This document shows positions 21,310 to 32,552 of a stretch of 64,000 nucleotides of DNA, piece after piece (position 1 is the first letter of the stretch; the number at the start of each line of letters is the position of its first letter). A model generated the notes under the pieces. It was given only the letters and a program-made list of their open reading frames with translations. It searched no databases and was not told the DNA's origin. Position numbers and translations under genes: made by a program. The stretch is taken from assembly GCA_030144725.1 (NCBI GenBank), contig JASKMD010000006.1, positions 12,337,630 to 12,401,629 of the forward strand, read 5' to 3'. The DNA is from Haematococcus lacustris. Lineage: Eukaryota; Chlorophyta; Chlorophyceae; Chlamydomonadales; Haematococcaceae.

Positions 21310-21519
21310 CACCAACCCGCCCCTGCTGCTGCTCCTACTGCTGCCCCCCTGCCCCCCTGCTGCTGATGCTGCCCCCCTGCCCCCCAGCTGCTGCTGCTGC
21401 CCCCCCCGCCCCCAGCTGCTGCTGCTGCGCCCCTGCTGCTGCTGCTGCTGCAGCCCCCCTGACCCCCTGCTGCTGCAGCCCCCCTGACCCCCTGCTGATG
21501 CAGCCCCCCTGACCCCCTA

Positions 21520-21554
<35 letters not shown>

Positions 21555-22310
21555 CCCCCACTGCTGCTGCTGCCCCCCTGCTGCTGCTGCTGCTGCCCCT
21601 TACTGCTGTTGCTGCCCCCCTACTGCTGTTGCTGCCCCCCTACTGCTGCTGCTGCTGCTGCTGCCCCCCTACCACCTTGCCCCCCGGCTGCTGCTGCTGC
21701 TGCTGCTGTAACCCTGCTGCTGAATGGGGGGGCACCAGCGCTGGTTGCGCCCACTATTTGCTGCCTACTGTCTGCTGCTGCAGCCCCCCTGCCCCCCTGC
21801 TGTTACTGACCCAGCCAGTACTGGTCACAGCCAGCCAGCCAGTACTGGTCAGCCAGCCAGTACTGGTCAGCCAGCCAGTACTGGTCTGCCAGCCAGTCTG
21901 GTCAGCCAGCCAGTACTGGTCAGCCAGCCAGTACTGGTCACAGCCAGCCAGCCAGTACTGGTCAGCCAGCCAGTACTGGTCACAGCCAGCCAGCCAGTAC
22001 TGGTCAGCCAACCAGTACTGGTCACAGCCAGCCAGTACTGGTCAGCCAGCCAGTACTGGTCACAGCCAGCCAGCCAGTACTGGTCACAGCCAGCCAGTAC
22101 TGGTCACAGCCAGCCAGCCAGTACTGGTCACAGCCAGCCAGTACTGGTCAAGCCAGCCAGTACTGGTCACAGCCAGCCGCAGTACTGGTCAGCCAGCCAG
22201 CGGCAGCCGCCAGTACTGGTCACAGCCAGCCAGTACTGGTCACAGCCAGCCAGCCAGTACTGGTCAGCCAGCCAGTACTGGTCACAGCCAGCCAGCCAGT
22301 ACTGGTCAGC
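21310..22310 (+). repeat. CTG microsatellite followed by CCAGTACTGG array
   Basis: 21310-21795 is (CTG)n with CCCCCC interruptions. 21812-22310 holds about 26 CCAGTACTGG or CCAGTACTGGTC units separated by CAGCCAGC-type spacers, less regular than the other arrays. 22310-22440 holds decayed CCAGTGCTGG/CCAGTGTTGG derivatives. Confidence 0.93.
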
Positions 22311-22473
22311 CTGGTTGTTAGTCAGTGTTGGTTGCCAGCCAGTGCTGGTTGCCAGCCAGTGTTGGTTGCCAGCCATTGCTGTGTGTTATGCCAGCCAGTA
22401 ATGTGTGTCATGCATTGTAGTCATTGAGTACAGTAGAGCATTGCATGTAAGATGACTCTGTGTCACTTTGCAG

Positions 22474-22510
22474 GGGCTGGAGCATGGACGAGTACCTTCA
22501 TTACATCAAG
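22474..22510 (+). CDS. Candidate small exon of an unknown element gene (weak)
   Basis: TTTGCAG ends at 22473 and GTCGTTGG starts at 22511. The 37 bases between can read GWSMDEYLHYIK. A diverged copy on the - strand at about 15441-15405 is also bounded by TTTGTAG and GTCGCC and reads GWSLDDYLHHIE in the same frame; a third, identical to this one, is at about 49499-49463 (-). Conservative differences (M/L, E/D) are compatible with coding, but another frame is also open. This is a hint of an element gene split by satellite-filled introns, no more. Confidence 0.25.
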
Positions 22511-22879
22511 GTCGTTGGTCCCTATTTATAAGAGGACATTGACTTAGGACAACCAGCACATGAGATTGTGGAGGGTGTTAGTTGACGCTACATAGCTTGA
22601 TGGTTGTGTGGCGCTGTGTGCTATGTAACATTGTGATAACCAGGAGTGGGTCATAGCATGTGCATGTGGCTATAGAGTGTTGTCCTCATGGTGATATGTA
22701 CTCAGTATACCTTGCAACATCTGCAGCTCAGTATCACGTGTAAGTACATCCAACGGCTCTAGCCCAACGTGTAATAATCTCCAGCTTGGTAACCGTTTCC
22801 GAGCAAGCCCCTTCCTTCAGCCCTTTACCCAGCCCTTCAGCACTTGAGGGGGTCACACAGCTACCCCATCCCTCTCGTT

Positions 22880-23700
22880 GCTGCTGCCCCCCTTCCCCCC
22901 TGCTGCTGCTGCCCCCCTGCCCCCTCCTGCTGCTGCTGCCCCCCTGCCCCCCTGCTGCTGCTGCCGCTGCTGCCCCCCTGCCCACCTGCTGCTGCTGCTG
23001 CTGCTGGCACCCTGCCCCCCTGCTGCTGCTGCTGCTGCCCCCCTTCCCCCCTGCTGCTGCTGCCGCTGCTGCCCCCCTGCCCCCTGCTGCTGCTGCCGCT
23101 GCTGCCCCCCTGCCCCCTGCTGCTGCTGCTGCTGCTGCTGCTGCCCCCCTTCCCCCCTGCTGCTGCTGCTGATGCTGCCCCCCTGCCCCCCTGCCCCCTG
23201 CTGCTGCTGCTGCTGCCGCCCCCCTACCACCTTGCCCCCCGGCTGCTGCTGCTGCTGCTGCTGCCCCCCTGCCCCCCTGCTGCTGCTGCCGCTGCTGCCC
23301 CCCTGCCCACCTGCTGCTGCTGCTGCTGGCACCCTGCCCCCCTGCTGCTGCTGCTGCTGCCCCCCTTCCCCCATGCTGCTGCTGCCGCTGCTGCCCCCCT
23401 GCCCCCTGCTGCTGCTGCCGCTGCTGCCCCCTGCCCCAAGCTCATGCGGTCAGCCAGTACTGGTTGGGGGCCAGCCAGTACTGGTTGGGGGCCAGCCAGT
23501 ACTGGTTGGGGGCCAGCCAGTACTGGTTGGGGGCCAGCCAGTACTGGTTGGGGGCCAGCCAGTACTGGTTGGGGGCCAGCCAGTACTGGTTGGGGGCCAG
23601 CCAGTACTGGTTGGGGGCCAGCCAGTACTGGTTGGGGGCCAGCCAGTACTGGTTGGGGGCCAGCCAGTACTGGTTGGGGGCCAGCCAGTACTGGTTGGGG
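22880..23700 (+). repeat. CTG/CCCCCC microsatellite and phased CCAGTACTGG array
   Basis: 22880-23440 is (CTG)n with CCCCCCTGCCCCC interruptions. 23454-23700 holds 12 CCAGTACTGG decamers at an exact 21-bp period with spacer TTGGGGGCCAG. Very low variation between units indicates recent expansion or homogenisation. Confidence 0.96.
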
Positions 23701-24600
23701 GTGACACGTGATAGCATAGTTCATGACACAAGAGTGCGCTGCGGAGGATGAAACATCCCCCCCCCAGATGCTGACATGTGCAAGACATATATGTCGCTAC
23801 ATGCAGCAGATGGCAAGCAGACGAGGCAGCTAAACTGATGAAGTGATGAGTACGTTGATTGTGGTGATGATGTGATTTATGGTTGTGATGCAACAAATCT
23901 CAAGACGTTAACTCCTGACTACCCCCCCCCCCCCCCCCCCCCCCAAGACACAATTATCTCACTTGGCGGCGGCCAAGGTTCTATAACCTGTGGCATGCAT
24001 GCCTCCAGGCCGGACCCATGCGGTAAAACCGCGAAAACCCTACATGGATCCTATGGCTCATTCTACGTGAGCCACTGGCCATCACCATGACATGGTGCTC
24101 ACCCGCCAGCGTCGTGCCTGATGCATCCTACGCGCGGCAGCGGGTCGGCCGTAATAAAGGTTTCCTACCCTAGTTGTCCATAACCATGCTAACATGTAGA
24201 ACATGTCATAAGTAGGCTGAAACTGCTGTAGTGAAAATGCTGTCGTGAACCATGAGCTAAGCATGAGTGATGTTGATAACTGGCAAGACACTGAACAAGC
24301 AATGCAGATGCAACACTAATAGAGTGACATGATGGATGAGATCAGCGTGTATGGTCTCAAATGAGCCAGATGTAGCTGATGCAAAGGGAGACTTAGGTGA
24401 GGTGACAACTGTGATAGCTGTGCGATAGCAAGTGTGTACTGAGTGAGATAAGATGTGGCGCATGATACCGACCAGCCATATTAGCAATGTGATAGGACAG
24501 CAAAGGGTGATAGGACAACAGTGTGGCAAGTGTGATATGCATGTGACCCTGACCTACCAAACCCTCCCGCAACCCTACCCATCACCAACCCATTGAAGCA
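23701..24600 (-). other. 3' flank of the retroelement, no gene seen
   Basis: It contains a 23-base C run at 23922-23944 (G run on the - strand), identical in length to the G run 48049-48071 of the other arm. No LTR could be matched to any sequence upstream of the retroelement at 38930-39520. Confidence 0.6.
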
Positions 24601-25628
24601 CTAGAGCTGCAGATAAGCGCCCATCACTGGCCACTTGAGCAGCTGCTGCCGCTGAGCGCTTGATGAGAACACCATGATCCATCCCAACCTTGACCCCAGG
24701 CTTGGACATGTGACGTAGAGTAGACGCTCCGCTGCCTTGAGCTGCTGGAGCCAGCGGAAACGTGCAGGTGGTGCATCTGAGAGGTAGGCATGGGGCACCA
24801 ACATGCACACTAGGGAATGAGCATAGATGACGGCCAGCGGTAGCAGCAGATCCAAGATGGTAGGATCAGGGCAGCTGATGATGGCGTCAATGGGCTGTCG
24901 CTGCAACTGTGCACGGTAGGCAGTAGGGGAGAGAGAGAGGTGCGGTTGTGCTGACAATGGCTGCAATTCAAGCCCCGATATGATGATGGGTGTGGTGGTG
25001 CATGGATCCAGCAGGTTGTGCATGAGGCCCAGGTTGATCACTGTGCTAGCCACACGCAGCTCTTGAGGTGTGATGCTGGTGGGTTGCATGAGCTGATAGC
25101 CCTGAGCAATGGCAGCTGCAACACTAGGGTGCCAGGATCCAGGCAAGAGGCAATGAAGCGCAGCGAGCACGCCGGCAGTGCTGCTGAGCAGCCAGTGGTC
25201 TGGCAGAGTGGCGGCTGTGACAGTGCTTGCTGCTAGGTGCCTAGGCAGCTCTGAGCCCTGGGGCATCAGCCAACCCTTGCGCAACAGGACAGCATGCTGC
25301 AGGTCGTCAATGGTGCTGCCATCCTGGAATGTGATGCGAAAGTACTTAGGCCTGCACTCATCGCCCTTATAGGTGACGACGCCCCAGCGCTCGGGCGCTG
25401 CCTTGTTGGCTGGGCAATGCACCACACGCCCATGCAGCTCCCGGGCAGCCTTGATCTTGCTGAGCACAGCTTTGGAGAGAAAAGGATCCTGCAGCGGTGG
25501 AGGTGCTGGCGCAGCGAGCAATTGCCTGTCCCTAACCTCCCCCAAGGTCACTCCAGCCCCCACGCAACGCGGGCACAGCCAGTCACCCTCGGGAACCGCA
25601 TCGAGAGCAGGTGTGAGACAGTAGGTGT
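24601..25628 (-). pseudogene. C-terminal part of the retroelement polyprotein (inverted copy)
   Basis: Reading leftwards, the frame begins inside a PHD finger (second half, LDAVPEGDWLCPRC) and continues to a stop at 24601-24603, matching the last ~340 residues of 39522-47392 with one or two changes. The remainder would lie in the N gap at 25634, but the sequence beyond the gap is unrelated, so it is truncated or misjoined. See the entry for the full-length relative. Confidence 0.85.
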
Positions 25629-25633
25629 ACTTC

Positions 25634-26133
25634 NNNNNNNNNNNNNNNNNNNNNNNNNNNNNNNNNNNNNNNNNNNNNNNNNNNNNNNNNNNNNNNNNNN
25701 NNNNNNNNNNNNNNNNNNNNNNNNNNNNNNNNNNNNNNNNNNNNNNNNNNNNNNNNNNNNNNNNNNNNNNNNNNNNNNNNNNNNNNNNNNNNNNNNNNNN
25801 NNNNNNNNNNNNNNNNNNNNNNNNNNNNNNNNNNNNNNNNNNNNNNNNNNNNNNNNNNNNNNNNNNNNNNNNNNNNNNNNNNNNNNNNNNNNNNNNNNNN
25901 NNNNNNNNNNNNNNNNNNNNNNNNNNNNNNNNNNNNNNNNNNNNNNNNNNNNNNNNNNNNNNNNNNNNNNNNNNNNNNNNNNNNNNNNNNNNNNNNNNNN
26001 NNNNNNNNNNNNNNNNNNNNNNNNNNNNNNNNNNNNNNNNNNNNNNNNNNNNNNNNNNNNNNNNNNNNNNNNNNNNNNNNNNNNNNNNNNNNNNNNNNNN
26101 NNNNNNNNNNNNNNNNNNNNNNNNNNNNNNNNN
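25634..26133. other. Scaffold gap, 500 N
   Basis: Exactly 500 N, so the size is nominal. The flanks are a truncated inverted retroelement on the left and unrelated low-repeat DNA on the right. Confidence 1.
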
Positions 26134-29100
26134 CCGCTTCTAACTGTTCATGGCTGCTCCTGAGTGCTCCTGGCTGTCCCTGGCTGCGCTGCCAAGCTGC
26201 TTCCCTTGGCTGCACTTCTTGCCTCCTGGCTCACAATTGCTCCTGCGCTCCAGGCTCCTCCAATACTCCTCCGCTCTTCCGCTCTAAGCTCCTTGCTGTT
26301 AGTGGCTGTGCTCACTAGCTGCACCTTATAGCTGCGTATCCTCTTAGCTCTTGGAACTCCACCTGCAAGCAACCCATGCCACATCCGAAACACATTCTTG
26401 ACCAGTCGACTGCTTGCTGTCTCGCTAGCTCCTTCACATCGCACCTTTCCAGTCCGGTAACATCCTTCAGAAGGCGTTGACATTGCATTTGCTGCAGCCG
26501 TGGGCTACACTCGCACGTTTGCCGCTGTTGTGAAGACGCAGCAGCAGCGTTAACATCTGACCCTCTGTTTGCATCTACATCGGAGCCGTGGCCTGTATTC
26601 TCTTAATCGTCGTGCATCTTGAGCGATGCTAACACACGGCAGCTGGCACGGGCGGGCGGGCAGGCAGGGCGGAGGGGGCGGTTGGCAGTTGGGCAAATGT
26701 ACCCCTTTCCCTGACAACAAAAAAGGTACTATTTGGGTACTTTTCTCCGGGAGACCTGATTGGTTGTTCTCGTGTAACATCACTGCGCCTTCAGCCTGGT
26801 ATGGCTGCAACTTCACAATCCACTAGCGACCATGAAATAGTGTAGTTAGGGTACGCCCAGGTGGCTCGGAAACCTAGAAACTGTTCCTAAGCCTAGAAAC
26901 CTAGAAATAGAATTCTAGGTTGGCCGGCCGGATTCCTAGAAAAATTTTCCTGAGCCTAGGGGCCTATCCGCGAACCGACGAGAAAAACTTTCAAAATTTT
27001 CGCCTCAACCGCTACGCTTTTTGGCCGCCCGCACGACTGGCTGCAGCTCTCACTGGTCTGACCCCGTAGTATTCTGTTGTGCTGTAGCAGCAGCCCGGGG
27101 AGTGGTTCAGCGCTGCAAATGGTCGAAGTTTAGGGGCCTCACTCGGGAGGGATTACGTTCAAATTTTCTACTTTTTCTCGGCCTGGTTTTCAGGCGACCC
27201 CAACTGACAAAAAATGACAGGAAATGATAGGAAACCGACCCCTGGTAATCAAAACGACGCCGCGTCTCAGCCACGTGGTTTCTATTTATCTTTCGCACAT
27301 CCCTGGATAGTGGACTCCGTCAGCTATGCGGTGCAGCTTGTAACATTAAACATTGTGCACTGTGCTGAGTGCTATGGCGGCTCAAATCTTGACATTCAAA
27401 TCCATGCCACGTTTTGCTCATGCGGGCCTCGCCGCGACCGACCGCCGCGACCGACGTGGCCCAGTAGCCTCTGTGCACAGTTAGGGACAGTCGCCGCAGT
27501 CAAAACAATGCACATGGCACGCCAAACCGATGTAACGAGCGCCCCTCCACCCATGCTCGGAAGTATACAAGGCTGCTGCGATTGCTTGACCGCTTCGTGA
27601 GTAGTACCTACTACCTGGCCACTCGGTAAGGCCACTGAAGGTGTGTAGGCCATTGCTACGTTACCTTGCTCGACATGTTGGGTCCGATCCCTCCCGCCCG
27701 CCCCCCGCTTGCATGTCAAGCTCGTGTACAGCTCCGCTGTGGCCCCCTGCTGCTCAGATGGAGGGGTGAGCATGCCAGGGGCGGCACCAGCACCAGCTGC
27801 CAGCTGCTGCCAGGGGGGGGCAGCAGGAGGGGTGGGCAGCCCAGGAGCGGCACCAGCAGCAGCTGCCAGCTGCTGCCAGGGGGGGGCAGCAGGAGGGGTG
27901 GGCAGCCCAGCACCAGCACCAGCACCAGCACCATACTTCTGGCTCATACTTCTACACCATACTTCTGGCACCATACTTCTGGCATTCTGGGTTGAGAGGG
28001 GCTGGGAGGGGGTGGGAAGGGGTGGGAGGGGGTGGGAGGGGGTGGAGGGGGTGGGAGGGGCTGGGAGGGGCTGGGAGGGGCTGGGAGGGGGTGGGAATGG
28101 TTGGCGGGGTAGTGAGGGGCTCAGTGAGGGGCTTAGTGAGGGGCTTAGTGAGGGGCTTAGTGAGGGGCTGCAAGGGGGTGCGATCCAGGCGGGTCCAGGC
28201 GGTCAGAGTAGGCTAGTCAACTCTGCAAGGCAGAGTCGGGTCACGCCAAAGTCAATTACGGCGGGCCTGATCGATGAACTGCCGTGCTTTCTTTTCCAGC
28301 AGCTGTGTCGTAGAGTTACGAACAGTTTAATAACTCGATATTCTGAAAAGTCACAGTGGTCAGCTTACAACATGCCGATTTGTGCAAGGAGGTACTTTTC
28401 TGTGTGACTGGCGTGAGAGAGGAACGCACCTCCCACATAACCCTGCGCGTTTGATGCAATGTCCAGTTATCACTGGCCCCACGACGGTCTTTCGACACCG
28501 CCTGCAGCAATGAAAGGCTCGCGGAGCAAGCCTGGTGGGCTGAATTTAGATTGTACTTCTGGCTCGATAGCAGGCGCAGCTCCATCACTGATGCCGTTAC
28601 ATACCACTAGAACAATCGATAATGAGCAGCTGAGGTGTGTCCGCGCTCGCTTGCGCCGGCATGGACTCTGATGCAAGGATTAACGCGCCGCTTGCCAGTA
28701 GATGCGGAGTGAATCGCAAGTGCCAATGCAACAAACGCTATCGCAATCGGTGCACTTTGTAGCGAGTAATTGCATGAAGATTACCAACCCCATGTTGGGG
28801 ACTCCTGACTGGTTTCTCCCACTGAGTAAAAGGAGTAAATTGAAAATAATCTCTTTCACACAGACACACGTGGTCGGCTTCGTGCAGTGCTAAACAGCCC
28901 AGCATGGAGGGTCTGCTGGTGGAGGCGAATGCCCTGGCAGCGGCGTCCCTATTAGCTACAGGTCACCCCCGCCATTGGCTGCACCCCCATGGCTCAAGAC
29001 ATAACATCTAACTCATTTTTGCACGGATGAAGCCGCCGATTGGTGCGATGGGCTGCTTGTGGCCTGACGAGTGTGCTGCCAGTCCCAACGATTTGCCGGG

Positions 29101-29246
29101 TAGCTGGCCCCCAACATGCGACGTTTTCTTGGGCCTCGTAGACACTCCTAGTAACTGCTTTAGGCAGCCTGGACCCAGCTCGGAGTGAATTCGCATCGTG
29201 ACTGGACATTGCAAGTTTTCAGGTCGGCACGCAACAGTGTTGCTAC
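26134..29246. other. Anonymous DNA with small repeats, no convincing gene
   Basis: ORFs of 60-230 codons exist but overlap each other and show no domain; the longest run through low complexity. Recognisable pieces: an inverted copy of CCAACCTAGAATTCTATTTC (9968-9987) near 26900-26930, TAGGCCCC/GTTCGCGGAT-related sequence at 26958-26976 shared inverted with 13369 and 36967, two ~66-bp direct repeats GGCACCAGCAGCAGCTGCCA-like at 27780-27910, and a GGGAGGGG(G/C)T minisatellite at 27990-28165. The - strand ORF 26483-26148 (about 111 aa) is basic and Ser/Ala-rich, with no known relatives that I can name. Confidence 0.5.
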
Positions 29247-29254
29247 GTCACAGC

Positions 29255-29457
29255 CAATCAAGTCTCCCGGTAAAAGTTCCCCCTGTACGGGGGAAGTTTG
29301 TTGGCTGTAGATGGGGGAAGTTTTCAATTGCCCAACCGCGCTACTCGACAAGCACGAGCGACTAGCAACCCACACTACAGCTTGACGGCTTCCTCCGCAG
29401 GCTTTGATGCGCAACCTTGACTGCCCAGAGGTGGTTAGGGGCGGGCGGTTACTGCAA
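29255..29457 (+). repeat. Left terminal inverted repeat of the KDZ element
   Basis: It pairs with 34850-35052. It contains a short perfect palindrome, TTCCCCCTGTACGGGGGAA, about 30 bp from the end, and a GGGGGAAGTTT direct repeat, possible transposase sites. Confidence 0.9.
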
Positions 29458-29467
29458 TCGTTGATGA

Positions 29468-31037
29468 ATGGCCGCAGCGATGCCGACCCCAATCCGTCCC
29501 TTAACAGCAGCCGACCCGCGGCCGAGCCTGACGGGACCAACGGCAAAGCCAGAGGCCATACACTGTCCGACGGGCACAACATACTCCACAAGTGCGCCCA
29601 TCGTCAGCATGTTGAAGTGGAGGCATTGGTCTTCAGGAACTTGCGCAATATGGGCAGCGCAAAGCTGGACCTACGCGGTGGTTTGCTTGCTGCTCTCGTG
29701 GAGAATGCGGGGAGTGCGGGGGATGCGGAGGAGGACAACGGGTTAGTGATACAGCTTTGTTTGGCATGTTGTGCTGCCTGACAGACTTCCAACGGCCAGA
29801 CCTCAGTGTAGCTGCCGGTCAGGCCATTATTGATTGCTTTATAGCCTTCATTATCGAGCACAACATCAAGAAGGGAGAAGTGACAGTGACGGTACAGCAT
29901 GCAAAGGCTGCAGGCAAAGGCAGGGCACCAAGACGCAAGCCTGCGCAAGAGGGTGTGGAGGAGCATGTACCACCACTGCGGCAGGCGCGTGTGGGCACTA
30001 GGCCAACCACCCACAATATGTTTGGCGGTCCGCAGATGTCAGCCATCAGCCATCATGTAAGTCAGTGTGCGCATGCTGTCTGCCGCCAGCTGACAGTGTT
30101 CATGACTATATGCCTATGCCTATGATTGGGCTAATATAAGGCGCTAGGACAGCAACTATCCAACACTCGCATCTGTACCAACCTGCATCATCTTGGCAGC
30201 CGGGCTTTCTCCCCCTTGTGCAAAAGCATAGTCATTGCTTGCTTGCTTGCCTATGGCATCAAGGAAGCAGCTTGCTCTGCCTGCCTGGTCACAGATGGGA
30301 TATTGTCTCCGCTGGAGGGCAACATATGGCAGCTGGGGGGCATCCCATCCCCTTGCCAAGGTATGCTATGCAATAGTGCTAGTGTTGTTGCGCTGATGCT
30401 GTTGTTGTTGATGACACAGGATTACTTGTCACAACCGCTGTATCTAATCCTTGGAAGCGACCAGCTATCTTGCATGATCATGGCTTGCATTACTGGTGGC
30501 TTGCATGATCTTGAATCTGATCTTTGCATGACTGCTGGCTGCATGACTGTTGTGTGATTTGATGCTTGTTTGCATACAGTTGTCTCCCCCCTGTGCACCT
30601 CTCTTTGCAGCCCACGCCCCAGCCCAGCTCAGCAACTATCTGCCAATAGGATTGGTGACCTATCTCAGATGCTATCTAGCGAGCAAGTCAGTCCACAGCT
30701 AGGAAGTCCGATCAGGCCTAGCCAGAGCAGCATGCAAGCAAGCAGAACTTATTGCAGCAATGGCTTTGCTACTGTTGCTGCAGCTGTTGGCGGCGAGGAC
30801 ATTCGCACACACGCTGCTGGCGTGAAATCCAAGCTCGCTTTTGCTGGCGACCCCTGTGCCGCAGCTGGCAGGCGAGGCAGCTACAGACCTGCCGCTAACG
30901 GGGGGGCCCACCCCATTGCAACTGCTGGACAGTATTTAAACCTCTGTGCCGTAGCTGGTGGGGAGGGCAGCAGCAGGCATGCCGCTGGCGAGGGGGCCAC
31001 CCCTAGTGCGACTGGCACCGGGGGGGCCAAGCTCTGA
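29468..31037 (+). CDS. Possible second KDZ-element gene, multi-exon, function unknown
   Basis: Three coding-like blocks lie on the + strand inside the element: ATG 29468 region to about 29741 (…HNILHKCAHRQHVEVEALVF…, ending at a GTTAGT donor), about 29785-30056 (FQRPDLSVAAGQAIIDCFIA… to a GTAAGT donor) and about 30611-31037 (Ala/Gly-rich, ending at a stop). Junction phases do not all match, so at least one splice site is mis-assigned or the gene is broken. The middle block has a basic GKGRAPRRKP segment that could bind DNA. KDZ elements sometimes carry accessory ORFs, but I recognise no family. Confidence 0.35.
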
Positions 31038-31149
31038 GCCGCAGCTGGCTGGGGAGGCAGCCGTAGTGCCGCTACACAGCAAGGTGCACCCAGTCACCCG
31101 CCCACCCACCCATCTGCATCTTGGCGTTGTTGTCATGCCTTTGATGTTG

Positions 31150-31440
31150 TTGTCATGCCACCCCATCCCAGCCCTGCCCCACCCCCTCCCAGCCCTGCCC
31201 CACCCCATCCCATCCCAGCCCTGCCCCACCCCCTCCCAGCCCCGCCCAACCCCACCCCCTCCCAGCCCCGCCCCACCCCACCCCCTCCCAGCCCCGCCCC
31301 ACCCCACCCCCTCCCAGCCCCGCCCCACCCCACCCCCTCCCAGCCCTGCCCCACCCCCTCCCAGCCCCGCCCCACCCCACCCCCTCCCAGCCCTGCCCCA
31401 CCCCCTCCCAGCCTTGCGTTGCCCCTCCCTGACCTGACCT
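31150..31440 (+). repeat. CCCCACCCCCTCCCAGCCC minisatellite
   Basis: Roughly 14 units of 19-24 bp. All frames are open and produce several spurious ORFs. It is followed at 31440-31690 by degenerate GCAGCAACAGCAGGCTGTAG repeats. Confidence 0.9.
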
Positions 31441-31884
31441 GACCTGACTTGCCCTGCCCTGCCCTGCCTGTAGGTGTGTGGCAGTGCATGCTGCAGGTAG
31501 CAGGTGTGCTGCAGTGCATGAGCAGCAACAGCAGGCTGCTGTGCATGTGCTGCAGAGCATGAGCAGCAACAGCATCAGGTTGTAGGTGTGTTGCGGTGCA
31601 TGATCAGCAGCAAGTGCAGCAGGCTGTAGTGCATGAGCAGTGTATGGACAGCAACAGCAGGCTGTAGGTGTGTGGCAGTGCAGTCTTGTATTAGCAACTA
31701 GCAGCAACTTTGAGCCCATCAGAGAAGAATGTTGCATGGTACAAAAGCTTTCAAAAGGCTGTCCTGTGCTTCCGTTCAGTTCCATGCCACACAACGTCAT
31801 TTGTAAGCTGTAACTGGTCAAGATGTCATGAAGAAAACGGTGGAGGTCATTAGCCGTGTATCCTCTTCTCAAATGATACCTACG

Positions 31885-32350
31885 CCCCTTGTATGGACAA
31901 CACCACCACGCGGTGATGCGCTAATGCTGCAAACATGGTAGCCACCTGCTACATACCCCCTTTGCATGTATGCATCACGGTCATGCTTAGCAAGTGCAGG
32001 CCTGGCAGTGATCCACACCCAATGTGTCACAGCTAGCCTGACTACGGATGGTACCTATAGTGGAGGCTCACCAGATCCAGCCACATGCTAGGGTATGGTG
32101 CGCCACATGCCCCTTGTATGGACACCACCACCACGCGGTGATGCACTCATGTTACAAACGTGCTAGCCACCTGCTACATACCCCCTATGCATGTATGCAT
32201 CACGGTCATGCTTAGCAAGTGCAGGCCTGGCAGTGATAGGTTAGGATGGGCTGGGCTAGCTAGGGATGGGATGGGCTGGGCTAGCTAGGGATGGGATGGG
32301 CTGGCTAGGGATGGCTGGCTGGCTAGGGATGGGATGGGCTGGCCTGGCAG
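31885..32350 (+). repeat. About 125-bp direct duplication and GGGATGGGATGGGCTGG repeat
   Basis: 31885-32012 and 32105-32240 share CCCCTTGTATGGACA(A/C)CACC, ACCTGCTACATACCCCCT(T/A)T and GCATGTATGCATCACGGTCA. A short GGGATGGGATGGGCTGGCTA tandem follows at 32245-32345. No gene is seen in 31040-32550. Confidence 0.8.
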
Positions 32351-32552
32351 TGATGGGCTAGCTAGGGATCAAGCCTAGGAGGTATGTAGAGGTTGTGATG
32401 GTATGTAGAGGTTGGGACCGGGTGACTCTGGAATGAAGTATAGTTAGGTCAGCTCTCAACGGTTAGGGATCACATAAGCGGTTGGTTGGATAGCATTACA
32501 TGACCACCATGTTAGAAGGAATTCCAAGGATGTTACAAGTGGTACAAGGGTG

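Larger units (their letters stand above)
14561..25628 (-). mobile_element. Right-hand part of a giant CACTA/EnSpm-like element (inverted copy)
   Basis: The terminus CACTCGTAGAAAAG at 14561-14574 abuts the interrupted Crypton B. At the matching Crypton C breakpoint (38372) the other end reads CACTCGCAGAAAAG. The 3 bases TTA at the break are present on both sides, so the element has CACT-type ends and a 3-bp target duplication, the hallmarks of CACTA/EnSpm. Read outward from the retroelement part, this copy holds the right side of the element. The body consists of CCAGTACTGG palindrome arrays, GCA/CTG microsatellites, G- or C-rich stretches with repeated splice-like cassettes, and the 3' end of a retroelement. 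No CACTA transposase domain is recognisable. It is cut off by the N gap at 25634. Confidence 0.7.
20388..25628 (+). repeat. Left arm of a ~5 kb near-perfect inverted repeat (right arm 46365-51367)
   Basis: Reverse-complement identity is very high over the whole length. Unique parts differ by single bases (for example one in the retroelement ORF, AACCTG vs AGCCTG). Differences in length, about 240 bp, lie mainly in the CCAGTACTGG and microsatellite tracts. The outer edge is exact at 20388/51367, where the right copy is interrupted by a CACTCG terminus. Confidence 0.93.

Noticed and set aside
14735..23700. CCAGTACTGG arrays as a CRISPR-like repeat-spacer array
   Set aside because: Spacers are short, repetitive and shared, the repeat is a 10-bp palindrome, the genome is eukaryotic, and no Cas-like gene is nearby.
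27709..28407. 232-codon ORF
   Set aside because: Made of two 66-bp repeats and a GGGAGGGG minisatellite; no conserved domain and equally long frames on the other strand.
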